Shown here piece by piece: positions 8,738 to 17,927 of a stretch of DNA of 64,000 nt; the stretch's first letter is position 1, and every line of letters begins with the position of its first letter. The DNA comes from an uncultured Lacticaseibacillus sp. (lineage in GTDB: Bacteria; Bacillota; Bacilli; Lactobacillales; Lactobacillaceae), in NCBI GenBank assembly GCA_934370925.1, contig CAKRNG010000002.1:70572-134571 (forward strand), read 5' to 3'. Under the pieces are notes generated by a model that was not told the DNA's origin, searched no databases, and worked only from the letters and a program-made list of their open reading frames with translations. Made by a program: the position numbers and the translations under genes.

Positions 8738-9862
8738 ATGAAATACCAATTAGTGGCAACAATGGCTGCTGGCTTTGAAGCAGTGACCGCCCGTGAACTT
8801 CAGAACTTGGGGTACAAGACCCGTACCGAAAACGGGAAGGTTTATTTTGAAGGGGACGAACGCGACATTGCGTACACGAATGTCTGGCTTCGGTCTGCTG
8901 ACCGGATCAAGATTATTTTGACGCAATTCAAGGCGCTGACGTTCGACGACTTATTCGAAGGCGTGCGCGCACTCCCCTGGGCGGACTACTTGCCACTAGA
9001 TGCCCAGTTCCCCGTTGCGGGCCGTGCAGTGCGTAGTAAGTTGCACTCTGAACCTGATGTGCAGGCGATTACCAAGAAGGCCATCGTGGACAGTTTGAGT
9101 GCCACCTACCACCGGCACTCACGCCTACCAGAAACGGGTGACAAATACCCGCTTGAGGTCTCCATCTTACGCGACATTGCAACGATTACCATTGATTCAA
9201 CGGGTAGTTCGCTGTTCAAGCGTGGTTACCGTGTGGCAAAGGGACCTGCACCCCTGAAGGAAAACTTTGCAGCTGCACTGGTGATGCTGACGAATTGGCA
9301 CCCAAACATGCCTTTCTATGACCCAACGACCGGGTCTGGGACCATCGCCATTGAAGCCGCCATGATTGGGCGCAACATTGCACCCGGGATTAAGCGCGAT
9401 TTCGCCTTTAGCAACTTCCACTTCATGAAGCCAAGTATCTTGGCGGGTGTGCGTGAGGAAGCTTTGACGTTACGTAACGATAACGAATTGACCATTATTG
9501 GTGGGGATATCAACCAAGAAATGATTGAGATTGCGAACGTGAACGCCCAGAATGCGGGTGTGTTACATGATATTCGTTTCCGCCAGGTGGCTGTTAAAGA
9601 CTTCCACACCGATTTGGAAGACGGGGTTATCATCGCAAACCCACCATACGGGAAGCGAATGAACGACGTTGAAGATGCGCGTCGCGTTGCGGAAGAGATG
9701 GGGGACGTTTACCGCACCATGCCAACTTGGAGCAAGTACATCTTGACGGGTGACCTTGAATTCGAGCGTTACTACGGGCAAAAGGCAACGAAACGCCGTA
9801 AGCTGTACAACGGGGCAATTCGGACCGATTTCTTCCAGTACTGGGCGGATCGTCGACACTAG
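8738..9862 (+). CDS. rlmL: THUMP-domain 23S rRNA (guanine-N2) methyltransferase, YpsC/RlmL type
   Basis: A 374-residue methyltransferase. The N-terminal THUMP domain (about 45–155) binds RNA. The C-terminal Rossmann domain shows motif I in DPTTGSGTIAIEAAMIG, an acidic loop after GGDINQEMI, and the catalytic motif IV NPPYGKRM, typical of N2-guanine/N6-adenine methylation. It corresponds to YpsC of Bacillus and to the N-terminal half of E. coli RlmL. It follows rnpB as in other lactobacilli. The ATG at 8738 gives the normal family start (MKYQLVATMAAGFE) although its AAAGG site is rather far away; an in-frame ATG at 8714 has no ribosome binding site. Confidence 0.92.
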   Translation: MKYQLVATMAAGFEAVTARELQNLGYKTRTENGKVYFEGDERDIAYTNVWLRSADRIKIILTQFKALTFDDLFEGVRALPWADYLPLDAQFPVAGRAVRSKLHSEPDVQAITKKAIVDSLSATYHRHSRLPETGDKYPLEVSILRDIATITIDSTGSSLFKRGYRVAKGPAPLKENFAAALVMLTNWHPNMPFYDPTTGSGTIAIEAAMIGRNIAPGIKRDFAFSNFHFMKPSILAGVREEALTLRNDNELTIIGGDINQEMIEIANVNAQNAGVLHDIRFRQVAVKDFHTDLEDGVIIANPPYGKRMNDVEDARRVAEEMGDVYRTMPTWSKYILTGDLEFERYYGQKATKRRKLYNGAIRTDFFQYWADRRH

Positions 9863-9964
9863 AAATTAAGATTTAGGGACATTGACGAAATATGAGCGAT
9901 TCCTGCAGTCAACGGTGTACAATGTGTCTGTAACCGATTTCAACAGACTGAAGGAGGAACTTCT

Positions 9965-10195
9965 ATGAGTGAGACGTTGACGCAGATTCTTAAACAGCTT
10001 GGTGACGCCAGGGCTTCCGGAATCCAGGTCACCGTGGCAACGATGGATAAACGCCGTTGCCACGGGATTGTGAAGGATATTATTCCGGGACAGGTAAAAC
10101 CATTCGCGGATCGATCCGTGGTGGTTGTACAGACGAAATCAGGCATTAAACGTATCCCTGGCTATGCCATCACTCGAATTGCTTCGGGCAGTTAA
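9965..10195 (+). CDS. Small uncharacterised protein, possible small beta-barrel
   Basis: A 76-residue protein with an excellent ribosome binding site (AAGGAGG) and its own terminator, so it is most likely a real gene. After a short amphipathic helix (LTQILKQLGDAR) the sequence alternates in a strand-like way: IQVTVAT, HGIVKDIIPG, SVVVVQTKSG, IKRIPGYAITRI. The pattern of short strands with a central Gly and a basic surface recalls small Sm-like or SH3-like barrels that bind RNA or peptides, but no family signature was recognised and this is only a structural guess. The gene stands alone between the rRNA methyltransferase gene and pepO. A TACAAT -10-like box is present at about 9918. Confidence 0.7.
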   Translation: MSETLTQILKQLGDARASGIQVTVATMDKRRCHGIVKDIIPGQVKPFADRSVVVVQTKSGIKRIPGYAITRIASGS

Positions 10196-10219
10196 TGTCC
10201 TTAATTGAATAGAAATAGG

Positions 10220-10250
10220 AAGACTGCGACGACTTCTGGCGCAGTCTTTT
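10220..10250 (+). terminator. Terminator after the 76-residue protein gene
   Basis: Stem AAGACTGCG (10220–10228) and CGCAGTCTT (10240–10248), 11-base loop, then TTTT. Confidence 0.85.
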
Positions 10251-10292
10251 GTCATTCATTTCAAAGTTACACGAAATCTTTGTCAGATTAGC

Positions 10293-10321
10293 TTTAACTT
10301 TATTGTTTTTTTGAGTACAAT
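10293..10321 (+). promoter_or_regulatory. Probable pepO promoter
   Basis: TTTAAC (10293–10298), a 17-base spacer and TACAAT (10316–10321) resemble a sigma-A promoter about 60 bp before the pepO start. Confidence 0.5.
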
Positions 10322-10380
10322 GATGTAGTTATTAGAAAACAATTAACTACATAAGCTTCATTCACTTAGGAGGAACGAAA

Positions 10381-12282
10381 ATGACCGATAAACAACCTCG
10401 ATATCAAGATGACCTGTACAACGCCGTTAATGGCGCGTGGGCCGAAACTGCTGTGATTCCTGACGACAAACCCGCAACCGGGGGCTTTCAGGATCTCGCC
10501 GATGATGTCGAAAAGAAGTTGATGCACGATTTCAACGCCGTCAGCGATGGGACTGAAGACGCGACTGACAGTTACTTTGCAGAAGCGGTTAACTTGTTCA
10601 AAATTGCGTCTGATTACACCAAGCGGGATGCGGACGGTATTGCACCAGAATTGCCACGTTTGCACCAGATTCAGCAGTGGACCTTCAGTGATTTCACCGA
10701 GAAGGCCGGTTTATTTGCGTTGAAGGGATTCCCAATGCCCGTCACGATTGACGTTGATGCCGACATGAAGGACACGCAGCACAATTCCGTTGTCCTGCTC
10801 GGCCCCGACACGATCTTACCAGATACGACTTACTACGAAGAGGGCAACGCACAGGGACCTGAATTACTCGCGAAGTGGCGCGAGGCAACTGCAGCAATTA
10901 TGGCGCATACGGACTTGTCAGCGGCAGATCAGGCCGCCTACCTCGACGCAACCATCGCTTTTGACGCCCAGGTCGCAAAGCGCGTGAAGAGTTCCGTTGA
11001 ATGGGCAGATTCACCCGCTATGTATAACCCACGTTCACTCGCGGACGCTGCCAAGAAGACGGACGCGTTTGACTTGATTGCCTACCTGAACGATACCATG
11101 CCAGCACTTCCCGAACAGATTATTGCTTACGATCCACGCTTCCTGGATGAAATGGCCACCTTGTTCAACGAAGAAAACTTCGCGAACTTCCGTGCCTGGG
11201 CGTACGTGAACGAATTGCTTCGCCGCACGGGCTATCTGAGTGACGAATTGCGTGTCGCTGGGGGGGCGTTCGGCCGTGCTCTGAGTGGGTCGCCTGCCGC
11301 ACCTAACCAAGAAAAGGCGGCTTACCGACTGGCCAACGCGTTTTTCGCTGAACCGATTGGCGTCTACTATGGGCGTACCTACTTTGGGGAAGCGGCGAAG
11401 GCCGACGTCACCGCGATGGTTGAACGGATGATTGCCACGTACAAGGACCGTCTCACGAAGAACGAATGGCTTTCCACCGCCACAAGCGAGAAGGCCATTG
11501 TGAAGTTGGACAAGATGGTCTTGAAGATGGGTTATCCCGACAAGGTCGATGCGATGTATGATACGCTGCACGTTGATACGGCGGCAAGTCTGCTGGACAA
11601 TGTCCTGACGCTGGCAGAAGCACGGCGGAAGTGGAACTACGCGAAGTTGATTAAACCGGTTGACCGTTCTGAATGGGCAATGCCTGGGCACCTGGTCAAT
11701 GCTTGCTACGACCCATCACGAAACGACATTACCTTCCCCGCAGCCATCTTACAGGCGCCATTCTATTCCCTCGACCAAACGAGTTCCGAAAACTTCGGGG
11801 GCATTGGGGCCGTCATTGCGCACGAAATCTCACATGGTTTCGACAACAATGGGGCACAGTTCGATGAATACGGAAACTTGAACAAGTGGTGGCAGGACGC
11901 CGACTACAAGAAGTTCAACGAATTAACCCAAGCGATGATTGACCAGTTCGACGGGATTGCCTTTGAAGGGGGCACCGTGAACGGAAAGCTCATCGTGAGC
12001 GAAAACATTGCGGATGCTGGGGGGATTGCGGCCGCACTGACCACCGCAAAGGAAGAACCTGACGTTGACTTGAAGGCCTTCTTTACGAACTGGGCACGCA
12101 TCTGGCGCATGAAGGAACGGACGGAATATGCACAGCTTCTCCTGGCCGTCGATGTTCACGCACCACACTATTTACGTGCAAATATTCAGCCACGAAATCT
12201 CGCGGACTGGTACGAGGCTTTTGATGTTCAACCTGAAGATGGCATGTACTTGGCGCCAGAAAAGCGGATTACAATCTGGTAA
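10381..12282 (+). CDS. pepO: M13 family zinc endopeptidase PepO
   Basis: A 633-residue neprilysin-type metallopeptidase. The zinc site is complete: HEISH within VIAHEISHGFDNNGAQFD (two His and the catalytic Glu) and ENIADAGGI with the third ligand. The NPRSLADAAK and ILQAPFYSLDQTSSENFGGIGA segments are also typical. There is no signal peptide or membrane anchor, as in other lactic acid bacterial PepO enzymes, which cut oligopeptides inside the cell as part of peptide nutrition. It has a strong TAGGAGGA ribosome binding site, its own promoter-like boxes and its own terminator, so it is a single-gene unit. Confidence 0.94.
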   Translation: MTDKQPRYQDDLYNAVNGAWAETAVIPDDKPATGGFQDLADDVEKKLMHDFNAVSDGTEDATDSYFAEAVNLFKIASDYTKRDADGIAPELPRLHQIQQWTFSDFTEKAGLFALKGFPMPVTIDVDADMKDTQHNSVVLLGPDTILPDTTYYEEGNAQGPELLAKWREATAAIMAHTDLSAADQAAYLDATIAFDAQVAKRVKSSVEWADSPAMYNPRSLADAAKKTDAFDLIAYLNDTMPALPEQIIAYDPRFLDEMATLFNEENFANFRAWAYVNELLRRTGYLSDELRVAGGAFGRALSGSPAAPNQEKAAYRLANAFFAEPIGVYYGRTYFGEAAKADVTAMVERMIATYKDRLTKNEWLSTATSEKAIVKLDKMVLKMGYPDKVDAMYDTLHVDTAASLLDNVLTLAEARRKWNYAKLIKPVDRSEWAMPGHLVNACYDPSRNDITFPAAILQAPFYSLDQTSSENFGGIGAVIAHEISHGFDNNGAQFDEYGNLNKWWQDADYKKFNELTQAMIDQFDGIAFEGGTVNGKLIVSENIADAGGIAAALTTAKEEPDVDLKAFFTNWARIWRMKERTEYAQLLLAVDVHAPHYLRANIQPRNLADWYEAFDVQPEDGMYLAPEKRITIW

Positions 12283-12302
12283 ATCGTTATTTTAATAAGA
12301 TC

Positions 12303-12333
12303 AAAAAAAGAACAGTCGAACTGTTCTTTTTTT
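12303..12333 (+). terminator. Terminator after pepO
   Basis: Near-symmetrical hairpin: AAAAAAAGAACAGT, tetraloop region, ACTGTTCTTTTTTT. The T run follows the stem directly. Confidence 0.95.
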
Positions 12334-12525
12334 GTCTAACTAACCTTCATTTGTCCCTACAAGCAACTGCAAATGTGCAATAATATGTACCAGATAGTGC
12401 GTCATTTGCGCCATTAGATTTCAAAAACATAAAAAAGTTAACCACTTTTACAAAGGGTGTCTTGTTACCTGTATAATGCAACTAAGGTTATTGCAAATGA
12501 GTAGGACTGGATGAGGGTGACAATT

Positions 12526-14037
12526 ATGTTAACGCACCAACTTTTTTTAGGGCACAACGATCAATGTCGACTTCAATTTTACCAACAATACGTCGACCTG
12601 CCACATGATTACCAGAATGCGGATTCCGCCGCACGACTGCGCCATGTCAGTACCACCAGTATCTATCGCGCCATGCAGGTTATTGCGGATGATCTGAATC
12701 AATTACGTGCGGAGAAGGGACTCGCGACCATGCCCGCATCCATCCCCATCAATAAACGGTTCAACATCCCCGCACCAGGGTATGCCGTCTTTTTAATGCG
12801 TGAATCGTTGGCGGGCAAGTTTCTTCTTGCCGTTCTTCAGCACCCAGACTGGAGCCTACGTGAGTTTGCTGATTCCCAAAACACGAGTAACGCCACGATT
12901 TTTCGCCGTGTGCGTAACCTCTCTGAGTTTCTGAAACAGTTTGATGTCCGCATTAACTTTAATCCGATTGGTCTGATTGGCAACGAGACAGTGATTCGGT
13001 TCACCTTGGCCGAACTCATCTGGCAGTTATCCCAGGACGGAACCGACCTGTTACCTGAACTGGCGCAGGAGGCAAACCAAGTGGCACAGGCGATTGAGGA
13101 TGCGGGACTAAAAACGTCCAATTTCGTTCGCGCACGGTTGAACATTATCTGTGCCGTCAACATTGCGCGTCAACGTCAGGGACACGTCATTTCAGGTATT
13201 CGGCCCATTGAGGAGATTCTCAGTACGACGGTTGCGAATCCGCGCCACAAACATTTAACCAGCTGTCCCGTGAATTTTGAATCCTCGTTTGCGCTCATTT
13301 ACCTAGAAATGATGCTGGGCACGAGTTTCCACTCGCATAAAGACGAACTGGCAGCCAGTTTCATCGGCCACCACGCCCGTCTCAACACAATCGAGTGGCA
13401 GTTCGTGAACCTCATCGTTCGTCGGGTTCGGTCAGTGGCCGGCGTCGACGAACATCGCCTTGATGACCAGGTGCTGATTGGGAACATGCTCATCATCACC
13501 GTGGCACTGAACTTGCTGGATGTCCCCGTCCCAGCATTTGAACCCGTCATGGTCGCCACTGGAACGCCAACGCCAAATTCGCTAAAGAAGGCGGTGAACC
13601 AGATATTTGCGACGCTTCCTGACCATTTGCAGTCCTTTAGACGCATCCAAACATCCCTCACGACGCGTTTATTGCCGCTCTTGTCATCTGCAATGCCGGA
13701 TGCAATGGAGAAGGTGCGAATCCATATTGACCCCACAATGGAACACCAGATTTACGTGGCGGTCGAGGCTTCCCTTCAGCAGATGCCCGCGGTGAAGCTG
13801 GTGCAGTCAGATGAACTCGCACGGTTAACCATCACAAGCGATTTGAGCAAGGCCTATTTGCCAATGAAGGAAGATTCCCACTATTTTTATTTTTCCATTA
13901 GTAGCTATAGCGCCTGGCTCCGACTAGAACACTACATTCACTACCTTGCCGTGCATGAATTTGGCATTCGGACCGGGTCGGGTATTGACTACACATACAC
14001 CAACTTAGATTTTTGGGAAAAGGTGAAGCAGAACTAG
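12526..14037 (+). CDS. Mga-like transcriptional regulator with helix-turn-helix domains
   Basis: A 503-residue protein resembling the Mga/AtxA class of regulators of Firmicutes. An N-terminal winged helix (about 20–70, with STTSIYRAMQVIADDLNQL) and a second Mga-type helix-turn-helix (about 95–145, with SLREFADSQNTSNATIFRRVRNLSEFL) come first. Long helical, PRD-like segments follow and a C-terminal EIIB-like part (about 395–470). Such proteins control sugar or surface genes and may be phosphorylated by the PTS; no phosphorylation site can be assigned. The ATG at 12526 has a GAGGGTG site. A TATAAT box lies near 12472. No obvious target gene is adjacent, so it may act at a distance or on itself. 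Confidence 0.75.
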   Translation: MLTHQLFLGHNDQCRLQFYQQYVDLPHDYQNADSAARLRHVSTTSIYRAMQVIADDLNQLRAEKGLATMPASIPINKRFNIPAPGYAVFLMRESLAGKFLLAVLQHPDWSLREFADSQNTSNATIFRRVRNLSEFLKQFDVRINFNPIGLIGNETVIRFTLAELIWQLSQDGTDLLPELAQEANQVAQAIEDAGLKTSNFVRARLNIICAVNIARQRQGHVISGIRPIEEILSTTVANPRHKHLTSCPVNFESSFALIYLEMMLGTSFHSHKDELAASFIGHHARLNTIEWQFVNLIVRRVRSVAGVDEHRLDDQVLIGNMLIITVALNLLDVPVPAFEPVMVATGTPTPNSLKKAVNQIFATLPDHLQSFRRIQTSLTTRLLPLLSSAMPDAMEKVRIHIDPTMEHQIYVAVEASLQQMPAVKLVQSDELARLTITSDLSKAYLPMKEDSHYFYFSISSYSAWLRLEHYIHYLAVHEFGIRTGSGIDYTYTNLDFWEKVKQN

Positions 14038-14120
14038 AGGGTGCGCCAGAAGACGGATTAGCTTCCACAGATAGCAAAAGCCAGGCAGAAATTCCGCACG
14101 GAATTTCTGCCTGGCTTTTA
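14037..14120 (+). repeat. Truncated copy of the dispersed repeat, acting as terminator
   Basis: GGTGCGCCAGAAGACGG at 14040–14056 matches the left end of the repeats at 23421 and 32343. It is followed by a 21-bp perfect hairpin (14076–14096 paired with 14099–14119) ending in TTTT, whose CAGGC...GAAATTCCG sequence resembles the central hairpin of the copies at 23421 and 26601. The right end of the element is missing. It now serves as terminator of the regulator gene. Confidence 0.6.
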
Positions 14121-14318
14121 TCTTGTTGTGCGGTACAGTTTTTTACGATTACGCCATGAATTCAGCTTCGACACGGGTGGCAGCGCAATACTCATTTCGA
14201 TGGGCGGGCGAGACCAACAATAAGAATTCCTGCAGCACCATGTCCTGGGTTGCCTTTTACGGCTACGTCTGTGTACAATTTGAGCATGTTCTAAATTTTC
14301 CGAGGATGGCGATGTGTT

Positions 14319-14699
14319 TTGCAACAAAAGTTTTCTTACCAACCCACGATAGCGGATACCGTTATCTTCTGGGGCATTATTATTTCAGCACTTGCACTAG
14401 CCGTAACGATACGGATGGAGAAGGCCAGCACGTCCTTACTAGCAATCATTGTCGCATTATTGACCGCAGTCGTGGCAATTACGCAATTAGTTCGCTACCA
14501 GGGCACGCTGACGGACCAGACATTGACGTTGCGTCGGCTACTACCAAGCAATACCCTCACCATCCCAACCACTGAGTTAAGCGTCACCGTCATTGGGAAG
14601 CGCACCCTGTTGCTGCAGGGGACACCATACGGCGATGTGCGCATCAGTACTTGGCGCAGGGCGTCGTTAGTTGCACAGTTATTCAACCACAATAATTAG
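14319..14699 (+). CDS. Small two-helix membrane protein, EbsA family-like
   Basis: A 126-residue protein with two predicted membrane helices (about residues 12–32 and 40–60) separated by a very short turn, then a cytoplasmic C-terminal part (LTLRRLL...TELSVTVIGKRTLLLQG) that looks like the membrane-proximal small beta domain of EbsA-type proteins of enterococci and lactobacilli. Their function is unknown; a pore or envelope role has been discussed. The start is TTG 14319, with GAGGATGG upstream; no ATG in frame gives this N-terminus. It ends 9 bp before fhs, so it is probably co-transcribed with it. Another frame through 14123–14575 was judged non-coding. Confidence 0.6.
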   Translation: MQQKFSYQPTIADTVIFWGIIISALALAVTIRMEKASTSLLAIIVALLTAVVAITQLVRYQGTLTDQTLTLRRLLPSNTLTIPTTELSVTVIGKRTLLLQGTPYGDVRISTWRRASLVAQLFNHNN

Positions 14700-14708
14700 G
14701 GGGCAATC

Positions 14709-16382
14709 ATGTCAGACATTGATATTGCACAAGCAAACGAACGTACCGAAATGCGTCCCATCACGCAAATTGCGGAAGCAGCAGGACTGACCGCAGACGA
14801 AATCGAACAATACGGTCCTTACAAGGCCAAAATCACCTTTGCGGCCCAGAAGCGCCTACAAGATAAAAAACAAGGAAAACTGGTTCTAGTGACCGCCATC
14901 AACCCCACACCTGCTGGGGAGGGGAAGTCCACGATTGTTGTCGGCCTTGGGGATGCACTACGTCGTTTGGGCAAAAATGCCGTTTTGGCGCTCCGCGAAC
15001 CTTCTCTTGGCCCCGTGATGGGGATGAAGGGCGGCGCAACGGGTGGCGGCTACGCACAAGTTGTCCCAATGGAGGATATTAACCTCCACTTCACGGGAGA
15101 CATGCACGCCCTGACTTGTGCCGTCGATACGCTTGCTGCCCTGATTGATAATCACATTCAGCAGGGGAACCAGCTAAACTTGGACCCACGGCGAATTAGC
15201 TGGAAGCGTGGCTTAGATATCAACGACCGTGCCCTCCGCAATATTGTGATTGGCATGGGTGGCCCTTACCAAGGCGTCCCACGCGAAGACGGGTTCGACA
15301 TCACTGTTGCCAGTGAACTCATGGCTGTTCTCTGCCTAGCGAGCGACTTACATGACCTGAAGCAACGTATCGGCCACATCGTCGTGGGGTACACATACGA
15401 CCGCAAACCCGTGACCGTCGATGACTTAGGGGTGACGGGAGCCATTGCAGCCTTGTTGAAGGACGCCGTAAAGCCAAATCTGGTGCAAACGCTCGAACAC
15501 ACCCCAACGATTATCCACGGGGGACCATTTGCAAACATCGCGCACGGGTGTAACTCCGTCATGGCAACCCGAACTGCACTGGCACTCGGGGACATCGCGG
15601 TGACGGAAGCCGGATTCGGGGCAGATCTCGGGGCCGAGAAGTTCATGGACATCAAGGCACCCGTTTTGGGTAAAACCCCGGATGCTGTCGTGATTGTGGC
15701 AACTATTCGCGCCCTCAAGTACAACGGCGGGGTGACCCTCAAGGAATTGTCTAACGAAAACCTGACCGCATTGCGCGCCGGGTTTGCTAACCTCGACCGG
15801 CATATCGAAAACATGCAGCGGTATGGCGTCCCCGTTGTGGTCGCCATTAATGCGTTCACCGCAGACACAGACGCCGAAATTGCACTCGTTCAGCAACTTT
15901 GCGCTGAGCGGGGCGTTAAGGCCGTTAACACAACTGTCTGGGCAAACGGTGGGGCAGGGGGGCAAGAACTCGCTGAGGCGGTCGTTGCGGCCACTGAACA
16001 GGAAACCAGCTTCAACCCACTTTATGAACGCGACACATCTGTGCAGGATAAGTTGGAAACCATTGTGCAGAAGGTTTACGGTGGCGCAAAGATCGAATTT
16101 AGTCACCAAGCACAAATCAACTTGAAGGTCATCAAGAAGAATGGTTGGGACAAATTACCCGTTTGTGTCGCTAAAACGCAATATTCCTTCACCGACGACG
16201 CGACTGTCTTGGGTGCGCCTAACGATTTCACCATCCACGTTAGCGAAATCATCCCCAAGTTAGGGGCCGGCTTCCTCGTCGTCAAGACCGGCGCCATTCT
16301 CACGATGCCTGGCCTGCCAAAAGTACCTGCAGCCCAGAATATCGACGTGGATGATGACGGCGTGATTTCTGGCCTCTTCTAA
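14709..16382 (+). CDS. fhs: Formate–tetrahydrofolate ligase
   Basis: A 557-residue enzyme that makes 10-formyl-tetrahydrofolate from formate, tetrahydrofolate and ATP, feeding one-carbon units to purine and formyl-Met-tRNA synthesis. The P-loop TPAGEGKST (about residues 64–72) is intact, as are [24 protein letters not shown] and the C-terminal [24 protein letters not shown] region. Length is normal for the family. The AGGGGGC ribosome binding site sits at the right distance. The next gene, lspA, starts about 40 bp later. Confidence 0.97.
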   Translation: MSDIDIAQANERTEMRPITQIAEAAGLTADEIEQYGPYKAKITFAAQKRLQDKKQGKLVLVTAINPTPAGEGKSTIVVGLGDALRRLGKNAVLALREPSLGPVMGMKGGATGGGYAQVVPMEDINLHFTGDMHALTCAVDTLAALIDNHIQQGNQLNLDPRRISWKRGLDINDRALRNIVIGMGGPYQGVPREDGFDITVASELMAVLCLASDLHDLKQRIGHIVVGYTYDRKPVTVDDLGVTGAIAALLKDAVKPNLVQTLEHTPTIIHGGPFANIAHGCNSVMATRTALALGDIAVTEAGFGADLGAEKFMDIKAPVLGKTPDAVVIVATIRALKYNGGVTLKELSNENLTALRAGFANLDRHIENMQRYGVPVVVAINAFTADTDAEIALVQQLCAERGVKAVNTTVWANGGAGGQELAEAVVAATEQETSFNPLYERDTSVQDKLETIVQKVYGGAKIEFSHQAQINLKVIKKNGWDKLPVCVAKTQYSFTDDATVLGAPNDFTIHVSEIIPKLGAGFLVVKTGAILTMPGLPKVPAAQNIDVDDDGVISGLF

Positions 16383-16419
16383 GCAAACCACACCCTCAAT
16401 TTAGATTGGAAGTTTTATA

Positions 16420-16869
16420 TTGATTATTTATCTCATCATTACCGCCGTGATGGTGGTCGCCGATCAGTTGTTTAAGCACTGGATTGTCGCCAATATCGCA
16501 CTGGGCGGGAGCAAGACTTTAATTCCGGGCGTATTGAGCCTGACGAATATTCAAAATGACGGTGCTGCCTGGAGCATGTTCAGTGGTCAGCAGTGGTTCT
16601 TCTACATTACAACCGTCATTGCACTCATTGTCGTCTTCTTTCTCTGGAAGGATAGTCAAAACAAACCCGTTTACCGGCTCGGCCTCGCCCTCATTCTGGC
16701 GGGGGCGCTTGGGAACTTCATCGACCGTGTGCACCAACAATACGTGACCGACATGTTCCAGACGGACTTCATCAATTTCCCCATCTTCAACATTGCCGAC
16801 ATGTGCTTAACGGTGGGCGTCATTTGCGTGGGTATCTACATCATCTTTCTCGACAGGAGTGATCAGTAG
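16420..16869 (+). CDS. lspA: Lipoprotein signal peptidase (signal peptidase II)
   Basis: A 149-residue integral membrane aspartic protease that cleaves the signal peptide of prolipoproteins after lipid attachment. Four hydrophobic helices are visible. The first catalytic-site block is NDGAAWSM, the second is GNFIDRV and the third is FNIADMCLTVG; the Asp residues of the last two form the active site. Translation starts at TTG 16420 with GGAAG upstream. The rluD start follows the stop codon directly, and lspA–rluD is a conserved pair in Firmicutes. Confidence 0.95.
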   Translation: MIIYLIITAVMVVADQLFKHWIVANIALGGSKTLIPGVLSLTNIQNDGAAWSMFSGQQWFFYITTVIALIVVFFLWKDSQNKPVYRLGLALILAGALGNFIDRVHQQYVTDMFQTDFINFPIFNIADMCLTVGVICVGIYIIFLDRSDQ

Positions 16870-17787
16870 ATGGCTGAATTAACGATTACGGACGAATCAG
16901 GGCGCATTGATAAGGTGCTCGCAACCGCCTTTGCTGAATTCACCCGGTCGCAGCTACATCAGTGGCTACAAGATGGACGCGTTCAGGTGAACGGTCAAGC
17001 AGTACGGGCATCCTACAAGGTGCGCCAGGGCGACCAAGTCCAAATTACACCACCCGAACCCACCGTTTTGGATGCAATCCCGCAGAACATCCCCATCGAG
17101 ATAGTGTACGAAGACGATGACGTGATTGTCGTCAACAAGCCTCAGGGGATGGTTGTTCACCCCGCGCCGGGGCACCCTGATGGCACGCTTGTTAATGGGC
17201 TCCTATACCACACACACCTGGCAGCCATTAACGATGTGATTCGACCCGGAATTGTGCACCGTATTGACCGGGACACGTCAGGCTTACTGATGGTGGCCAA
17301 AAGTCAGGTGGCAATGACCAGCTTGAGTGCGCAGTTGCACGAAAAGTCGAATCGCCGGGAATACCTAGCAATTGTGCACGGGAACATTCCAGAAGATTCA
17401 GGCACAATTGATGCCCCGCTTGCCCGCGACCCGAAAGACCGGAAGAAAATTGCGGTTCAGCAGGGCGGGCGGCATGCTGTCACGCACTTCACCGTTGAAG
17501 AACGTTTCGGTGACTACACGTTGGTCCGGTGTATTTTAGAAACCGGCCGCACGCACCAGATTCGTGTCCACATGGCCTACATCCATCATCCCGTGGCGGG
17601 TGATCCGGTGTACGGTCCTAAGCGCACACTGCCTGGTAACGGTCAGTTCCTTCACGCCGCGGTTCTTGGCTTTAAGCACCCCACAACCGGTAAAGAACTT
17701 GTTTTCTCGGCGGATGTCCCCGGATTGTTCGCCCAGACACTTACAAATCTTCGTGCAGGCATTGACAAGACCCGCAAAGTTCGGTAA
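16870..17787 (+). CDS. rluD: RluD-type 23S rRNA pseudouridine synthase
   Basis: A 305-residue RluA-family enzyme. An S4 RNA-binding domain occupies about residues 10–60 (RIDKVLATAFAEFTRSQLHQWL) and the catalytic domain follows. The catalytic Asp lies in HRIDRDTSGLLMVAKS, and the GRTHQIRVHMAYIHHPVAGDPVYG block is intact. It converts uridines of 23S rRNA (helix 69 in E. coli RluD) to pseudouridine. AGGAGTG, located in the end of lspA, is its ribosome binding site. In lactobacilli this gene normally precedes pyrR and the pyrimidine operon; here the pyr leader and uraA follow directly. Confidence 0.94.
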   Translation: MAELTITDESGRIDKVLATAFAEFTRSQLHQWLQDGRVQVNGQAVRASYKVRQGDQVQITPPEPTVLDAIPQNIPIEIVYEDDDVIVVNKPQGMVVHPAPGHPDGTLVNGLLYHTHLAAINDVIRPGIVHRIDRDTSGLLMVAKSQVAMTSLSAQLHEKSNRREYLAIVHGNIPEDSGTIDAPLARDPKDRKKIAVQQGGRHAVTHFTVEERFGDYTLVRCILETGRTHQIRVHMAYIHHPVAGDPVYGPKRTLPGNGQFLHAAVLGFKHPTTGKELVFSADVPGLFAQTLTNLRAGIDKTRKVR

Positions 17788-17812
17788 TCTATACCACAGT
17801 TTAAAACCCTTT

Positions 17813-17899
17813 AAATAAGTCCAGAGAGGCTTAGAAGGAATCCGGCGCCCCGCGGGGAATACTATGCCTTCCGTCTAACTCTGGACGGAAGGCATTTTT
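17813..17899 (+). promoter_or_regulatory. PyrR-binding attenuator (pyr leader) before uraA
   Basis: AAGTCCAGAGAGGCTTAGAAGG (from 17816) contains the conserved PyrR loop (TCCAGAGAGGCT followed by AAGG). It is followed by a 12-bp terminator stem, ATGCCTTCCGTC (17864–17875) and GACGGAAGGCAT (17884–17895), with a T run. In Firmicutes, PyrR with UMP stabilises the upstream hairpin and so permits the terminator, shutting off uracil uptake and pyrimidine genes when pyrimidines are plentiful. The pyrR gene itself is not in the window. Confidence 0.93.
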
Positions 17900-17927
17900 T
17901 ATTTTCAAGACAAGATTGGAGAACGTA

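Noticed and set aside
14123..14575. 150-codon frame overlapping the EbsA-like gene
   Set aside because: Wrong frame relative to the two-helix membrane protein, unnatural composition, starts in a terminator.
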